Source: Anas platyrhynchos
Taxonomy: Eukaryota; Chordata; Aves; Anseriformes; Anatidae
Reading direction: 5' to 3'
Assembly: GCF_047663525.1 (NCBI RefSeq)
Contig: NC_092616.1
Coordinates: forward strand, 3,509,501 to 3,573,500
Length of the DNA: 64,000 nucleotides
Shown here piece by piece: positions 33,549 through 44,170 of the stretch; position 1 is the first letter of the stretch, and every line of letters starts with the position of its first letter. A program made the translations under genes and the position numbers. The notes beneath the pieces were generated by a model. That model worked only from the letters and a program-made list of their open reading frames with translations. It was not told the origin of the DNA and did not search any database.

Positions 33549-33797
33549 GGAAACTGACCGGACATTTCCTCAGCTATAAACTGCTTCTTTTCTTCTTCCT
33601 CAGATGAATTAGAGTTTATGTAATGATAGGGCAAGCTGTCTTAACTTCTGGATGGATTTGATTTGTTTTTTCATTTTCCCTTGTGATATTGTTTTCCACA
33701 AAGAAATGCTGTTCTTCATCCCCTTGTACCAACATATCTTTTGTAACCCTGAGGCTTTGCATAAACGAGGAGCCAGACTCTCCGTGTATTTAAACAA

Positions 33798-33803
33798 AAT
33801 AAA
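33798..33803 (+). promoter_or_regulatory. Polyadenylation signal AATAAA, receptor 5
   Basis: Same TTTAAACAAAATAAATGAA context as after receptor 1, about 250 bases past the stop, though the gene has lost its start. Confidence 0.55.
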
Positions 33804-33834
33804 TGAAGCCACAACTTCTTTGTCTGAGACCCAC

Positions 33835-34789
33835 TCTCAGCTGATCAGGAAGTAATGGGACCAGAAAACCTTTTCTGGCTGCAGCAGCTCAGGCCTGGCT
33901 GCCCTGGCCGTGGCGTAGCAGGAGCTGCCTGAGAAACCCCAGGGATGGCACGGAGGGGCTGCAGGCCTCTGAGGATCTGCTGCTGAAGAGAGCAGGGGAC
34001 ACAGCAGGGGACACTGACCTCTGTATGCTTCTGCCTTGGATGCTCCCCTCTGTGGCACTGAGCCCTCTGTGCCCCCAGGAGCTGCTGTGGCCTTCAGAGG
34101 GGCTGGGGTGTGGTGGCAGTGCCCAGAGCCCTGCAGCAACCTGCTGTGGGCACTGTCTTGGGGTCACCCCAGCCTGGGCTGCTGGGCTGGGCTGGGCAGA
34201 GGGCAGGGAGGTGGGCAGAGAGCAGGAAGTTCAGAGAATTAGGGGGAAGCTGGGAAAGGCTGGAATGGCCGTTTGTCCATTGCTCACATCTCTGCCCACC
34301 AAGGGCACGTGAGATGCTGCTGTCCCTCACAGCCCTGCCTGTACTCTCTCCCTTCTCACACTGTGCTCTGTCATATCCAGCACTTTCCCATGCCTTGTCC
34401 CACAGGCTCCCACCCCATGTCCAGCTGGCATCACTGCAGGGCAGCTCTCCCCAGGGGCCCAGGCATCTGTCTACAGCTTCCACAGCTGCTGCTCTTGATG
34501 GCCTCCTGAGGCCTGCCTGCTCCTGGCCCATCACAGTGTTGTGAGGAGGTGATCCTCAGCAGCAGCAGCCCAGCCATGTTGGACAGAGCTGTCCCCTGCC
34601 AGAGCTGCCCCCTGTGTCCCATGGGGTTTGTGATGCACTCAATGACATCGCCGTTTCTGCCTGCCTGCCACCAGGCAGTCAGGTCACTGCAGTAGGAATG
34701 GCATCACAACCAACCTCCCAGCCGTGTCACTGGGACCTTCCTCCACGTCTCCCCTCTCCCCAGCTCCCAGCACTGCTGGGTTGGTTTCC
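33835..34789 (+). repeat. 3' flank of receptor 5
   Basis: No gene. To about 34260 it is a direct relative of 3481-4200 (receptor 1). The rest contains nothing recognisable. Confidence 0.5.
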
Positions 34790-35560
34790 TGATAGTTCAG
34801 GTGATGTAAAATCCATGATTCCCAGCCACTTGCCCGTCTCTCTCCCAGTTATCTATGTGTACACGTGTAACTCTGTATATACATTTACCTTTACTAGCAC
34901 ATATAACTTTAGTTATAGCTGTAGCTACACAAATATTTTTCACTATGCAGACAGAAAGATGTGAATATTCCCACCAAGAAAGGCAGATAATACGAATATG
35001 TATATAGATATATATGTATATATATATCTTCCCCCGTACTTGCATTGCCAGAATTTCTCTTATGCACTGCACTTCATCTCCTCAGTCTTTGAGGTATTTC
35101 CACCTGGCCTTACGAAACAGACCATGCTGGAAATCCCCTTTCCAGCAGTGTGTGCACGTGCATTTTCCGCTCTTCTGCAGAGTTCCCCTCCACTTGCTCT
35201 TGCTCTTTGGTCATTCAGATACTTCTCATACACCCAGTTGCTTCTAGGGATTTCGGGGAGGTTGAGCTTGCCTGTATTTCAGTAGTCCCTTTCATCATCC
35301 CTGTAGCCAATTCTATACTTCTCTTTTACCATTTCTTATATCTGTGTCAAAAATTTATTGTACAGTCATCCCTTGTGGATGGTGCACCTCATTGGAGGCA
35401 AGTTAGAGTTGACTCACAGTTGTGGACTGTGGTTTTTGTTTGGTTGCTCCTTTTATTTTTGTTGGTGTTTGTTTATTTTTAATATACATTTTTTTGTAAA
35501 TATTAAAAGAAAAAGGCACCCCCACACAAAAATAACAACAAAAAACTATGTGCAGCCAGA
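34790..35560. repeat. Spacer segment, inverted partner of 50335-51480
   Basis: No gene. Two blocks, 34790-34990 and 35030-35500, reappear inverted as 51290-51480 and 50340-50890. Between them lies a TATATA microsatellite (34996-35029), where the other copy has unrelated sequence. Confidence 0.6.
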
Positions 35561-35592
35561 TGTCTGAGGAAGGGAGGTGGGACTTGGTGCAA

Positions 35593-35627
35593 AAATCATA
35601 GAATCATAGTATATCCCAAGTTGGACA
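35593..35627 (-). mobile_element. CR1 3' tip
   Basis: Two CATAGAAT-type repeats typical of the CR1 3' end, on the minus strand, interrupted directly by the LTR at 35628. Confidence 0.45.
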
Positions 35628-36477
35628 TGTGAGGAATGTTTTAACAATTCCAATTCGTGTCCATAAATTCGTGTCCATAAAGAACAATTCTGTTTGAATC
35701 CTGTCTGCCTGGGCCCTGCACTGGCAATTTAATTCTTGAACCACAGATGCAGTGTGTCCCAGTCTCCCCCTCATTCTAGTCAATTTATCAAGTCTTCAGA
35801 AAACACTCCTTAAATTTATGAACCTGTTTGCTTTTGTTATTCCTGACTTCTAGTTCTAACAGTTACAGTTTTTTTCTGTCTTCTTCGAGATTAACTTAAC
35901 ACTGCTATAGATGTGTCTGTGAATGGCTGGGGAAGAATGTTTTAATTGCCCGTGAGTCGTCAAGCTGTTTGGGAGTTTCAGAACAACTGATAATAACTGG
36001 TGACTGCTGGTGACTGTTATGAGATACTATGTGGATCCTTGGTATCTGGCCAGGGGGGCCAAGAGATTAAGAGGAAGAAAAAAGAAGCTGAAGGACGGTT
36101 GGGAGACAAGACCTGTAGAGAGTGTTCCATAAACTTGGAATTGTGCCGAGTGAGTACAGAGGTGAGAAGAAGACTACGAGCCTTCAGCATGAAAGACCCC
36201 TAGAGACCCCCAGAGGAGACTGATGCGCATGCTCCAGTAGGAGGGACTGGACCCCGGAAGCTAATTATAATAATCTATTTTTTTTAGAAGTAGTAATGAA
36301 TATGTATTAGTCTAGGTGCATAAAAATCAGCTGCTTGATGTAACTGGTGTGCGTCCTGGTGGAGCGGAGACTCCCGGTGCACCCAGCGCTGTTTGCTTAC
36401 CTCTATTCCTTTATATTCTTTTAATAAATCCTATTTTTTTATTTAATCCTAATTTGAGTCCAGAGCCATTTATAACA
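35628..36477 (+). mobile_element. 5' LTR, gamma-type ERV
   Basis: Begins TGTGAGGAATG and ends ATTTATAACA. Near its 3' end TTTTAATAAATCC supplies a polyadenylation signal. It matches the solo LTR at 61767-62641 nearly base for base, apart from small indels. Confidence 0.9.
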
Positions 36478-36480
36478 ATT

Positions 36481-36498
36481 TGGGGGCTTGTCCGGGAG
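36481..36498 (+). promoter_or_regulatory. Primer-binding site, proline-tRNA type
   Basis: TGGGGGCTTGTCCGGGAG starts three bases after the LTR, the standard spacing. It differs at two of 18 positions from the usual proline-tRNA complement, which places the provirus with gamma-type (class I) retroviruses. Confidence 0.85.
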
Positions 36499-36680
36499 GG
36501 CTATAGTTCCTGAATTCTGATTTAATCTAGGAGAGGCGCCCCACCATTTGGTGGCTCCTGTTTGAGTCAGATCGGGACTAATGCCATCCTGAACCTGAAT
36601 AAAGGTAAGCAAAGAATTTGATTTTTTTTGAGCTCCCTTGCCGGCTGTTTTTTGCCCGTAATTCTGCGCGCGAAGATCCG

Positions 36681-36877
36681 GACGAAGACGACAGAGTCGT
36701 TTGGATACCGTTCGGTTGGATTCCGGTGCCCGGAATCGAACCGGATGAAGACGACAGTCGTTTGGATACCGTCTGGTTCGATCCCAGACGAAGACAGCAG
36801 AGACGCTGGTGGATACCGTCCGATTGGAGTCTGGACGAAGACGACTGATTCGTAAGATACCGTCCGGTTGGGTAAGG
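36681..36877 (+). repeat. Leader tandem repeats
   Basis: Four units starting at 36681, 36744, 36787 and 36834, each with GACGAAGAC (or GATGAAGAC) followed by GGATACCGT and a GGTT-type end, spaced 43-63 bases. They lie in the untranslated leader, downstream of a GGTAAGC splice-donor-like site at 36604. Confidence 0.75.
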
Positions 36878-37535
36878 GTACGGTTGCCAGTTTTTGTGTG
36901 TGAGAGTGTAACTGAGACTTCTAAAGTCAGCATGGAGGTCTTTTTGTTTTCTCACTGGTTCTAATCTCCTGTCGGGGAGGCTGGACTGGTGAAGAGAGGG
37001 ATACGTGGGTGGGTGATAGGTCCTAAACCCCCTGCAAGACACTCTCACTAGGGGCAACCAAGGGCTGTGGGAATTGCCACTAGTAAAATTCCCGGATGGG
37101 TCATATGAAATCGAAGACCAAGGACCAGAAAGGGAGCAAATTACCAGATATATGACCAAAAAGTCCATTATGAATAATGATTAGAAATTGGAACAATAGG
37201 GGCCCCAGAAAATTAAAGAGTAAATTAAAAATGATCCAGTATTATATGATAGAATGACAAAAGAACCCTTAAGACCTCCTGTATTTTGATCCACGGAGGA
37301 CGGGGTCTGTCAGGCTTTGAACATTAATAGTAGAATACCCGTGGATCCAGAAAAGAGCAAGCTGAAACATTGGAATTAGAAATTAGAGAACAATTGATTA
37401 AGAATGAATATGTGCTACATTTGTGCCTGTGCTGCACTTATACCACCAGATAACAGGAGCCTCTCGGACCCCGAGAACCAGATCAAAAACCTCATGGTTC
37501 AGACTTTAATCAAGGGGTCTAAGATAAGGAGGACT
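36878..37535 (+). pseudogene. gag-like remnant
   Basis: Short stop-interrupted stretches follow the leader where gag should lie, with scattered gag-like composition (Pro/Asn/Glu-rich pieces). No intact frame longer than about 60 codons exists. The assignment rests mainly on position. Confidence 0.35.
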
Positions 37536-37539
37536 GTTC

Positions 37540-38960
37540 ACAAAGGTTATGCATATGTATAGGAATGTTCATGTATATGTAACTTTTTACTAAAGCAATT
37601 TACCACGTTAGGCGTGCACGACTTTGGTGGGACTACCCGCCCCGTGCTGCACGGAACTGAGTAAACATACCTACTTTACAATCTTACTGACTGTGGAGTC
37701 AGCTTTCTGTGAGTTATTTTGGTGAGCCAGGCAGGAGACACTCTGCTCGGCTGCGGGATCGGCTGCAGCGTGGACGCCCCTAGGTGCACACTGAGCGTTT
37801 TGCTCGGAGGGGACTCCACTCTCAGCTGCTCACCGCAGGGGCAGAGATCTCCTGAAACTGCAGACAAACGGTATGTTTTCGGCTGCTGGAGGGATACTAA
37901 CTGGAGTGTTAATAATTGTATGTGTTTTTATGTATGTATTTTGTGTTGAAAGTATTTGTGTAAATGTAAGGGTTTGAAACAAAGTGTTACAAGTCACTTC
38001 ACGAAGAACACAGTCAGAGACAATACTTATTTGGTTGGTTATCATTCTAAATTATATTCCTGTGGTATGAATGAGATGTGCTGGAGGCCTCCGTGTGCGA
38101 TTGTGCTGTGTGAGTGAGATGCAGCGTTGCTGCAAAACAAGTGCAGAGTTCCGATCCGTTGTTCCGTACTCTCCGCAAGGGGAGTGGGCAGAGACGAACG
38201 AAGTGCTTGACAGACTGAAAAGAAGTGCTGTTTTATCCAAGTTTTGAGTGGTGGGGCCTAATATATGGGCCCGGTGTATCTTGTGTATCTCGTGTATCCT
38301 ATTTTTGCTCTTAAATGTTTTGACTGTGACAAGAAAAAGGCAGGAGCATGACATGACATGCTTCCTGCAACATCTGAGGCCCGCACAGGCCGAGACCTGG
38401 ACTCGCTGAGACGTGAACAGGCTGAGAGACCGGAACGGCACCGAGAGACTCGAGACACTACGGAGGGACTACCGCTGGACGAAGAGAGCCCTGAGAGACG
38501 CTGCAGAGCCACGGACGGCTCTGAGAGACACAGAATAGACCTGACAGAAGCTGCAAAACGCGGGGAAATTGAAGTAATTGCGGGACATCTGAGATCGAGT
38601 TGCTACGGGAGACCAGAGGCGTCAGTGGACACCGGCAGCTGACCCTCACCGTGTGGCGAGTTGGCACAGAGCAGAGGGGCGGACATCAGGACCCTGCAGC
38701 CTGTCTGACATAACCATGGAGGCAGCAGCAGCAGCGGCTGTGCTGCTTCACTCTGGCATTCTTTTTATAAAAGTTTTATCTTGCAGTGCAAAAAAGACTA
38801 TTAGTCCCCAGATCAGTGTTATAACTATTACTAATGACGACTTAGCTCTATTGCAGGGCAGGAGTGCAGAGACGCAGATTACACTGCCAAATGACCACCG
38901 GCAGGCTCTTTCACAAACCTAAGGTTGCAGCTGGCACTACCTGCAGCCGTATAGCAGACG
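37540..38960 (+). mobile_element. Second retroviral LTR end and leader
   Basis: Sequence with AGTAAACATACC and CTTTCTGTGAG, then TTTTGGTGAGCC where a primer site would lie, and a GC-rich leader ending in a GTATGT donor-like site near 37871. It looks like the R-U5 and leader of another ERV, different from the host provirus. At 38716 an ATG starts a 68-codon frame with a hydrophobic, signal-like beginning that ends at 38922. I do not recognise the product; it could be the start of an env-type or captured reading frame. Confidence 0.4.
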
Positions 38961-39119
38961 TTACACTCTCTTTCCTAACTAGTAATCATGTGTCTTATCC
39001 ATTTGTGGTGAATGGCCAGTGACAAAAAGAAAAGGGGGGAGACAAAGACAGAAACGGTACAAGGAGGATGCCACTGACACTAACAGCATGGGTAACAGGA
39101 GTAGTATAAGTGACACAGG

Positions 39120-40085
39120 TGACGGTGCAGGGCACTCTGCCTGCTGCTCGCCCTCGCCTGACTGTCCACTGCAGCCGACGGTGCTAGAGTAAAATGTGAA
39201 GACTGCTCAGATGGCAGTGATGAGAGTGCTTGTGTGAAGAAGATGTGTGCTGAATCTGACTTTGTGTGCAACAGTGGTCAGTGTGTGCCAAACAGATGGC
39301 AGTGTGATGGGGATCCGGATTGTGAAGATGGGTCTGACGAAAGTGCTGAGCTGTGTCATATGAGAACAGCGTCATGGAAATGTGATGGTGAAAAAGACTG
39401 TGACAGTGGAGAAGATGAAGAGAATTGTGGCAATGTGACTTGTAGTGCAGCAGAGTTCACATGCAGTAGTGGACAATGTATTTCCAAAAGCTTTGTCTGC
39501 AGTGGTCAAGGTGACTGCTCTGACCACTCGGATGAATCTTTGGAGCAGTGTGGCTGCCAGCCTGCACCTCCGGTGAAGTGTTCTGTGAGTGAGGTGCAGT
39601 GCGGCTCAGGTGAATGTATCTACAAGAAGTGGCGATGTGACAGAGATCCTGATTGCAAGGATGGAAGTGATGAAATTAACTGCCCTTCTTGGACCTGCAG
39701 GCCAGACCAGTTCAGATGTGAAGATGGGAACTGTGTCCATGGGAGTAGGCAGTGCAGTGGTGTGAGAGACTGTCTGGATGGCACTGATGAAGCAAACTGT
39801 AACGACGTTATTCAGTGCTCTGGACCTGGCAAATTCAAGTGCAGAAGTGGAGAATGCATAGATATCAATAAAGTGTGTAACCAGCAGAGAGACTGCAAGG
39901 ACTGGGGTGATGAGACCCTAAAGGAATGCAACATAAATGAATATGACTGTCCATCTGGGAAACTGTGGAGATAGTGATGAATGCCAAAACCCTGGTATCT
40001 GTAGTCAAATCTGTATCAACCTGAAAGGCTATCAGATGAATCCTGCTACAGGAACCTGGAAAGGGCCATACGGCAAAGCAAATTA
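39120..40085 (+). pseudogene. VLDLR: Intronless VLDLR-derived copy inside the provirus
   Basis: A spliced copy of the very-low-density-lipoprotein receptor, which binds lipoproteins and reelin. It begins in the signal-peptide region (a leucine-rich run, a TGA at 39159, then KCE), continues through LDL-receptor class A modules with their CxSGxCI and DCxDGSDE patterns, and ends in EGF-module sequence ([14 protein letters not shown]). The open frame runs from 39162 to 39974. Compared with VLDLR it has lost pieces within module 1, module 3, modules 4-5 (fused) and the first EGF module. The losses in modules 3 to 5 keep the frame; the EGF loss causes the stop at 39972. The beta-propeller, membrane segment and NPxY tail are absent. 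No poly-A tract marks its end, unlike a typical LINE-made retrocopy. Confidence 0.88.
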
Positions 40086-40093
40086 GATAATTG

Positions 40094-40691
40094 TGTCCTG
40101 GTTTCAGTTAGAACAGAATTAATTTTCTTCCTAGTAGCTGGTGGAATGCTGTGTTTTGGCTTAGGATGAGAAGAGTGCTGATAACACCCCGATGCTTTAA
40201 TTGTTGCAGAGCAGTGTCTATACCAAGCCAAGGACATCTCAGCCTTTTGCTCTGTCCTGCCAACGAGCAGGCTGGGGGTGCAGTAAGAGCTGGGAGGGGA
40301 CAGACCCAGGACAGGTGACCCAAACTAGCCAAAGGGGTATTCCATACCATCTGACGTCATGCTAAACAATATATAGGGGTGGCTAGCCGGGGGGAGGGGG
40401 CCGGACTGCTCGGGGTTAGGCTGGGCATCGGTCAGCGAGTGGTGAGCAATTGCATTGTGCATCACTTGTTTGTACATACTATTATTACTTTCGTATTATC
40501 ACTATTGTATCATTATTATTATTATTGTTATTATTATTTTTGTTATTATTATTTTCCTGTCTTATTAAACTGTCTTTATCTCAACTCACAGGCTTCACTT
40601 TCCATTTCTCTCCCCCGTCCCAGAGAGGGAGGGGGGAGGGTGAGCGAACGGCTGCGTGGTGTTTAGCTGCCGGCCGGGTTAAACCACGACA
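40094..40691 (+). mobile_element. Solo LTR, avian ERV family A (plus)
   Basis: TGTCCTGG to CACGACA, with a 5-bp near-duplication (AATTG and AACTG). It has a TATA-like AATATATAGG near 40369, an ATTAAA signal near 40564 and an ATT-rich tract between. It is the inverted match of 5088-5677. It was inserted just after the VLDLR-derived segment, so it is younger than that segment. Confidence 0.88.
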
Positions 40692-40759
40692 AACTGTTAT
40701 TTAACTTGTCAGAAGTTAAAAAAGAAAGTGTTTCTACAAGCAGCCACGGGACGGAAGAA

Positions 40760-40935
40760 TCACTGAACCCTCGATGTGAGGGACTGTACCTTGTTTTACT
40801 GACTACTGAAACAGCTGTGAGAACTGCAGAAAGGCAGAAAGGGACCCATGCATCCAGAATAAAAGGACCAGTAACTACTGAAATTTGGAGGGTTGAGTCT
40901 GCTCCTTGGAAACTGAAACTCAAGCTAAGGAAGAA
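40760..40935 (+). pseudogene. pol remnant: integrase C-terminus
   Basis: A short frame contains the LLTTETAVRT and HASRIKGP patches followed by a Trp and a basic LKLKLRK end, the layout of a gamma-type integrase tail. The catalytic core and the rest of pol are missing. Confidence 0.55.
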
Positions 40936-41494
40936 CAAATATTCTGGCAACGAGGCTCTGCATGAATTAAGGATGCCAAATAAAGGGGACAAGCTTGAAG
41001 GGAGGAAAGGAAGAAGGCAAGACCGGGGCAGGACCCTCCACTGCGGTGTGTATGGTCTACCGAGGGAGGCAACCCCTATGGGTATTGACTGCCGAGTGAG
41101 AGGGCCTCAGCTGGACTTCTCCCCCACTAAGGTCAGGTTGTCCTGAGAAAATAACATAAGAACCTTTTTTTAACCTATATAAAATTGTGATTCGTTTTCC
41201 AGGAGCTGGATCACCCTGACAGGCCGAACGGTAACACAAGCCTGAATCGACCCCGAAGGCGTTTGCTTATTATGATCCAGATACGTGGGCAGAAGACAGA
41301 TCCTGGGCCTATAGGGCCCCAGTATACATACTTAATAGAATAATTAGGTTATTAGCTGTAATAGAAATAGTTATAAATGATGAGAACTGCTTTGTATCAA
41401 AATTGCCTAGCTTTGGATTATTTACTAGCACAAGAAGGAGAAGTCTGTGGAAAAGTTAGCTTTAGTAATTGCTGTTTAAAGATTGATAAAAAGG
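40936..41494 (+). pseudogene. env remnant ending in a transmembrane-subunit motif
   Basis: Decayed env sequence. About 41395-41480 translates to the conserved block of the transmembrane subunit: an LDYLLAQEG-type immunosuppressive-like segment followed by a cysteine cluster with seven residues before the CC pair. Upstream are short frames with the TLHCGVYGLPREA patch, possibly the env start. Stops, frame changes and the loss of most of the surface subunit make it non-functional. Confidence 0.55.
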
Positions 41495-41905
41495 GTGTTT
41501 CTTCCTAGTAGCTGATAGAATGTTATGTTCTGGTTTAGGATGAGAAGAATGTTAATAATATGCTCATATTTTAATTGTTTTGAATTGTTACAGAGCAGTG
41601 CTTTCATGAAGACAAGGACCAAGCCAAATTCAGCTTCTCACTGTCCTGCTAGCAGGCAGGCTGGGAGGAGGGCCGGACTGCTCAGGGTTAGGTTGGGCAT
41701 CGGACAGCAGGTGGTGAGCAATTGCATTGTGCATCACTTGTTTCGTACACATTATTACTAGTAGTAATATTATCATCATTATTGTTATTATTATTATTGT
41801 TATTATCTTCTTGTTTTTATCTCAACTCATAGGCTTCACTTTCCCATTTCTCTCTCCCATCCCAGAGAAGGAGGGGGGGGAGGTGAGCGAGCAAACACAA
41901 ACCTG
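41495..41905 (+). mobile_element. Partial LTR, family A
   Basis: Starts inside the family A LTR at TTTCTTCCTAGTAGCTG and lacks the central TATA region and both termini. It keeps the GTGAGCAATTGCATTGTGCAT segment and the ATT tract. It directly follows the env remnant. Confidence 0.75.
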
Positions 41906-41934
41906 GAGGGATATGGAATGGGATTTATTTTCAA

Positions 41935-41986
41935 TAATAATTGAATCCTGAGCCATTTATAATTGAATCCTGAGCCATTTCTAACA
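41935..41986 (+). mobile_element. 3' LTR tail of the provirus
   Basis: The last bases of the gamma-type LTR (TGAATCCTGAGCCATTT then TAACA) occur twice in tandem here, the second ending CTAACA. Receptor-unit sequence begins at the next base. Confidence 0.65.
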
Positions 41987-43049
41987 CTGGGAACATGGAA
42001 GTCAGGCAAAAAGTGATGGTCACCCTGCAGCAGCCCTTCATCTCCCTCAGTTCAGGACAAGGGATGCCCGCCCTGGCTCCTCAACCACTGCTCCTCTGCA
42101 AGGTGCCCCTGCTCCTCCACCCGTCAGCAAGGGTCGCCCAGTGCAAGCTTGCTGCCTGCTGCCCCCACTCCTGGCCACACAAGGACAGCGCTGGGGAGCA
42201 CCCAAGCAGTGCCCAGCACGGACCAGGCCTTGCAGGGAAGTGCTGGCACTGCCGCTGCTCCAGTGACGATATCCTGGTGATGCAGTGCACCTCCTGTGAC
42301 ATCAGCCCATGTCATTTCAAGGCCTGTGAAGTAAGCAGCAAGGACATGGCACAGCTCGAGAGAGATGAGAGATTTCCCTTCTTGTCCTGAGAAACAGCCA
42401 TTTCCCTTCTGTCCAGTTCTTTTTGGGATCAGGAACAGATCAGGGACATCTCCAAATGGTGGCAAAGCCCATGGAATAAAGGAAGTGGAGCCCTGGAGAT
42501 ACCACTACGGTATCTCCAGATACCACCTAGGTTGGCCCATCTGACACCTGTGCACAGAAGCTCTCTCCAAGAACCCACAGAAACCATGGGGAATGTTTGA
42601 ACCCTGCAGTGTCCCTTTCCTGTGGTTGTCAGAGTGAATAAAGTCCCCCACAGTGACATGGAGTCATTGAACTCAACTTACTCCAATGGCTTCCATAAGA
42701 CTTTGCCCACTTCTTCAGCCTGGCTGCAGACATGTACCTCCTGCCATGCTGTCACCCTGACTGGCTTTTGTCCCTAAACCGTAAGGGCTCCCCCAGTCTG
42801 CTGCCCAGTCCATAGAAGAGATCCATGCGTCCAGACAGATTCTTCATGTGGAGGGCAACCTCTTGTTGATCATCCTCGCTTGTCTCTTCTGAAGAATCTG
42901 CACCCATTCAGCACGACCACACTTTTAACCTGACTGTCTCTCCTCTGACCTTCATCCACAAGGGCTTCCATAGCCTGCTGCCATTTCCATGGACAGGACA
43001 AAGGAAGGTGAATCTTATACAGGTTTTATTAATTTTGTTTTTATTTTAG
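41987..43049 (+). repeat. Upstream part of receptor unit 6
   Basis: No gene. 41990-42480 matches 29300-29820 and, inverted, 11560-12060. 42490-42950 is an inverted relative of 57400-57790 (unit 7). Confidence 0.55.
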
Positions 43050-43399
43050 GAGAGGTGATTCTGCTGTCAAGAAGTGTGTCTGCCCAGGGGAGGGAGGGAA
43101 GCCCAGGGATCCCTTCAGGCTGTTTCCCAGCAGGTTCCCCTGCAGCCCCAGGGCCATGTGCAGGGAGCCTGGTGGGGGGCAGAGCAAGGGAGGCCTTGGG
43201 CTGGGCCGGGCTCCTGGGCCCAAGGGGAGCTCCTGGCAAGCGGGCAGCGCTGCAGAGAGACAGCTCTGCCCAGGAGCAGCTCCTCTGCACAGCGCAGCAG
43301 GGCTGGGGGCACTGCCTGCAGAGACACAGTGCTTAAAGGCAGGCACAAGTGGCAGCATGCCCAGAGCTCACCGGGGAAGACTTCCCAGCCCTGCAGCCG
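43050..43399 (+). other. Candidate 5' non-coding exon of receptor unit 6
   Basis: The best-looking copy. A long pyrimidine tract ending TTATTTTAG comes before the block and GTAAGTCTCT after it, giving a 350-base exon. It has a deletion in the middle relative to other copies (the CTGCTGAGCTGGG piece is lost). Confidence 0.57.
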
Positions 43400-43414
43400 G
43401 TAAGTCTCTGGCTG

Positions 43415-44170
43415 GAGGGCAATGCAGCCGCAGTTCGTGGAGGCAGGAGAAGCCGAGGGTGCAGGCAGGGGTGTCCAGGGCTGTGGTGCAGAGCAGGGTC
43501 CCTGCTGTGCCCCAGGGGCTGTGTGGCGGGGCAGGGCCTCTGCCGCCTGCCAGGCTCAGCAGTCAGCCTGCCCGGGGAGCTGCCCAGGGCGCTGCGGGGA
43601 GAAGCTGCGGGTGGAAGAAGCCCCCTTGGCAGGGCAGGGTCCTGCTGCTGGTGGGAGGCTGCTCCCTTCGGCATGCTGCTTACAGATCCAAAGCACATGA
43701 AGGAGACTTCCAAGAGGGTGTTACTAAGAATACAGGCAAGGGATGACAGCTTTTAGATGAGGACCTTGGAAAGTCGGTCGTTTTTGTTTCCTCCGAAGGG
43801 AAAATGAACTGGCACTGTCAGGTGTAAATACAGCACTAAGATCCGCATCAGGAGAAATCAGCACATCTGCCAGGTACCTCATAATGGTCTACTACGCACT
43901 GCGCTGCCTAAAGACCTCACAAGCATCACCTTTGCTGGACACATCTGGGTTTGTCTGACCTGCTCTTGTGCACCTGCAAGCAGGGAGATGCTTTTGGTCA
44001 CTCCCCTGCTGCCAGGGGGTGTCTGCAGGGCAAAGCTGTGTGAGCAGGGGCTGGGCTGGGGTCTGTGAGTGATGACAAGAAGGAGATGTGGGAAGCAGCT
44101 ACTGGAAGGGACAGCTGCGGGTAGCAGAGACACTGGCAGAGAAGGAGAGGGATGTTGTAACAGAAATGCT
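43415..44170 (+). repeat. Blocks A2 and decayed B of receptor unit 6
   Basis: A2 (43415-43700) is well preserved; B (about 43980-44170) is recognisable only by its CTGCCAGGGGGTGTCTGCAG part and trailing text. From 44171 to 45472 there is intron-like sequence with no gene. Confidence 0.5.

Larger units (their letters stand above)
35628..41986 (+). mobile_element. Degraded gamma-type provirus with foreign insert
   Basis: Order: 5' LTR, Pro-type primer-binding site, leader with tandem repeats, gag-like debris, a second retroviral leader, a VLDLR-derived segment, a later LTR insertion, an integrase C-terminal remnant, an env transmembrane remnant, a partial LTR insertion, and the last bases of a 3' LTR ending ATTTCTAACA. 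The LTR ends match the solo LTR at 61767-62641. I find no matching target duplication (GACA on the left, CTGG on the right), so the ends may have been rearranged. All viral genes are broken. Confidence 0.65.

Noticed and set aside
38358-38642. 94-codon Arg/Glu-rich frame in the second retroviral leader
   Set aside because: Composition-driven frame in a leader region; no start context or family resemblance that I can support.
39162-39974. A functional VLDLR-like gene
   Set aside because: A stop in the signal-peptide region, loss of modules, a frameshift in the EGF part, and no propeller, membrane segment or tail.
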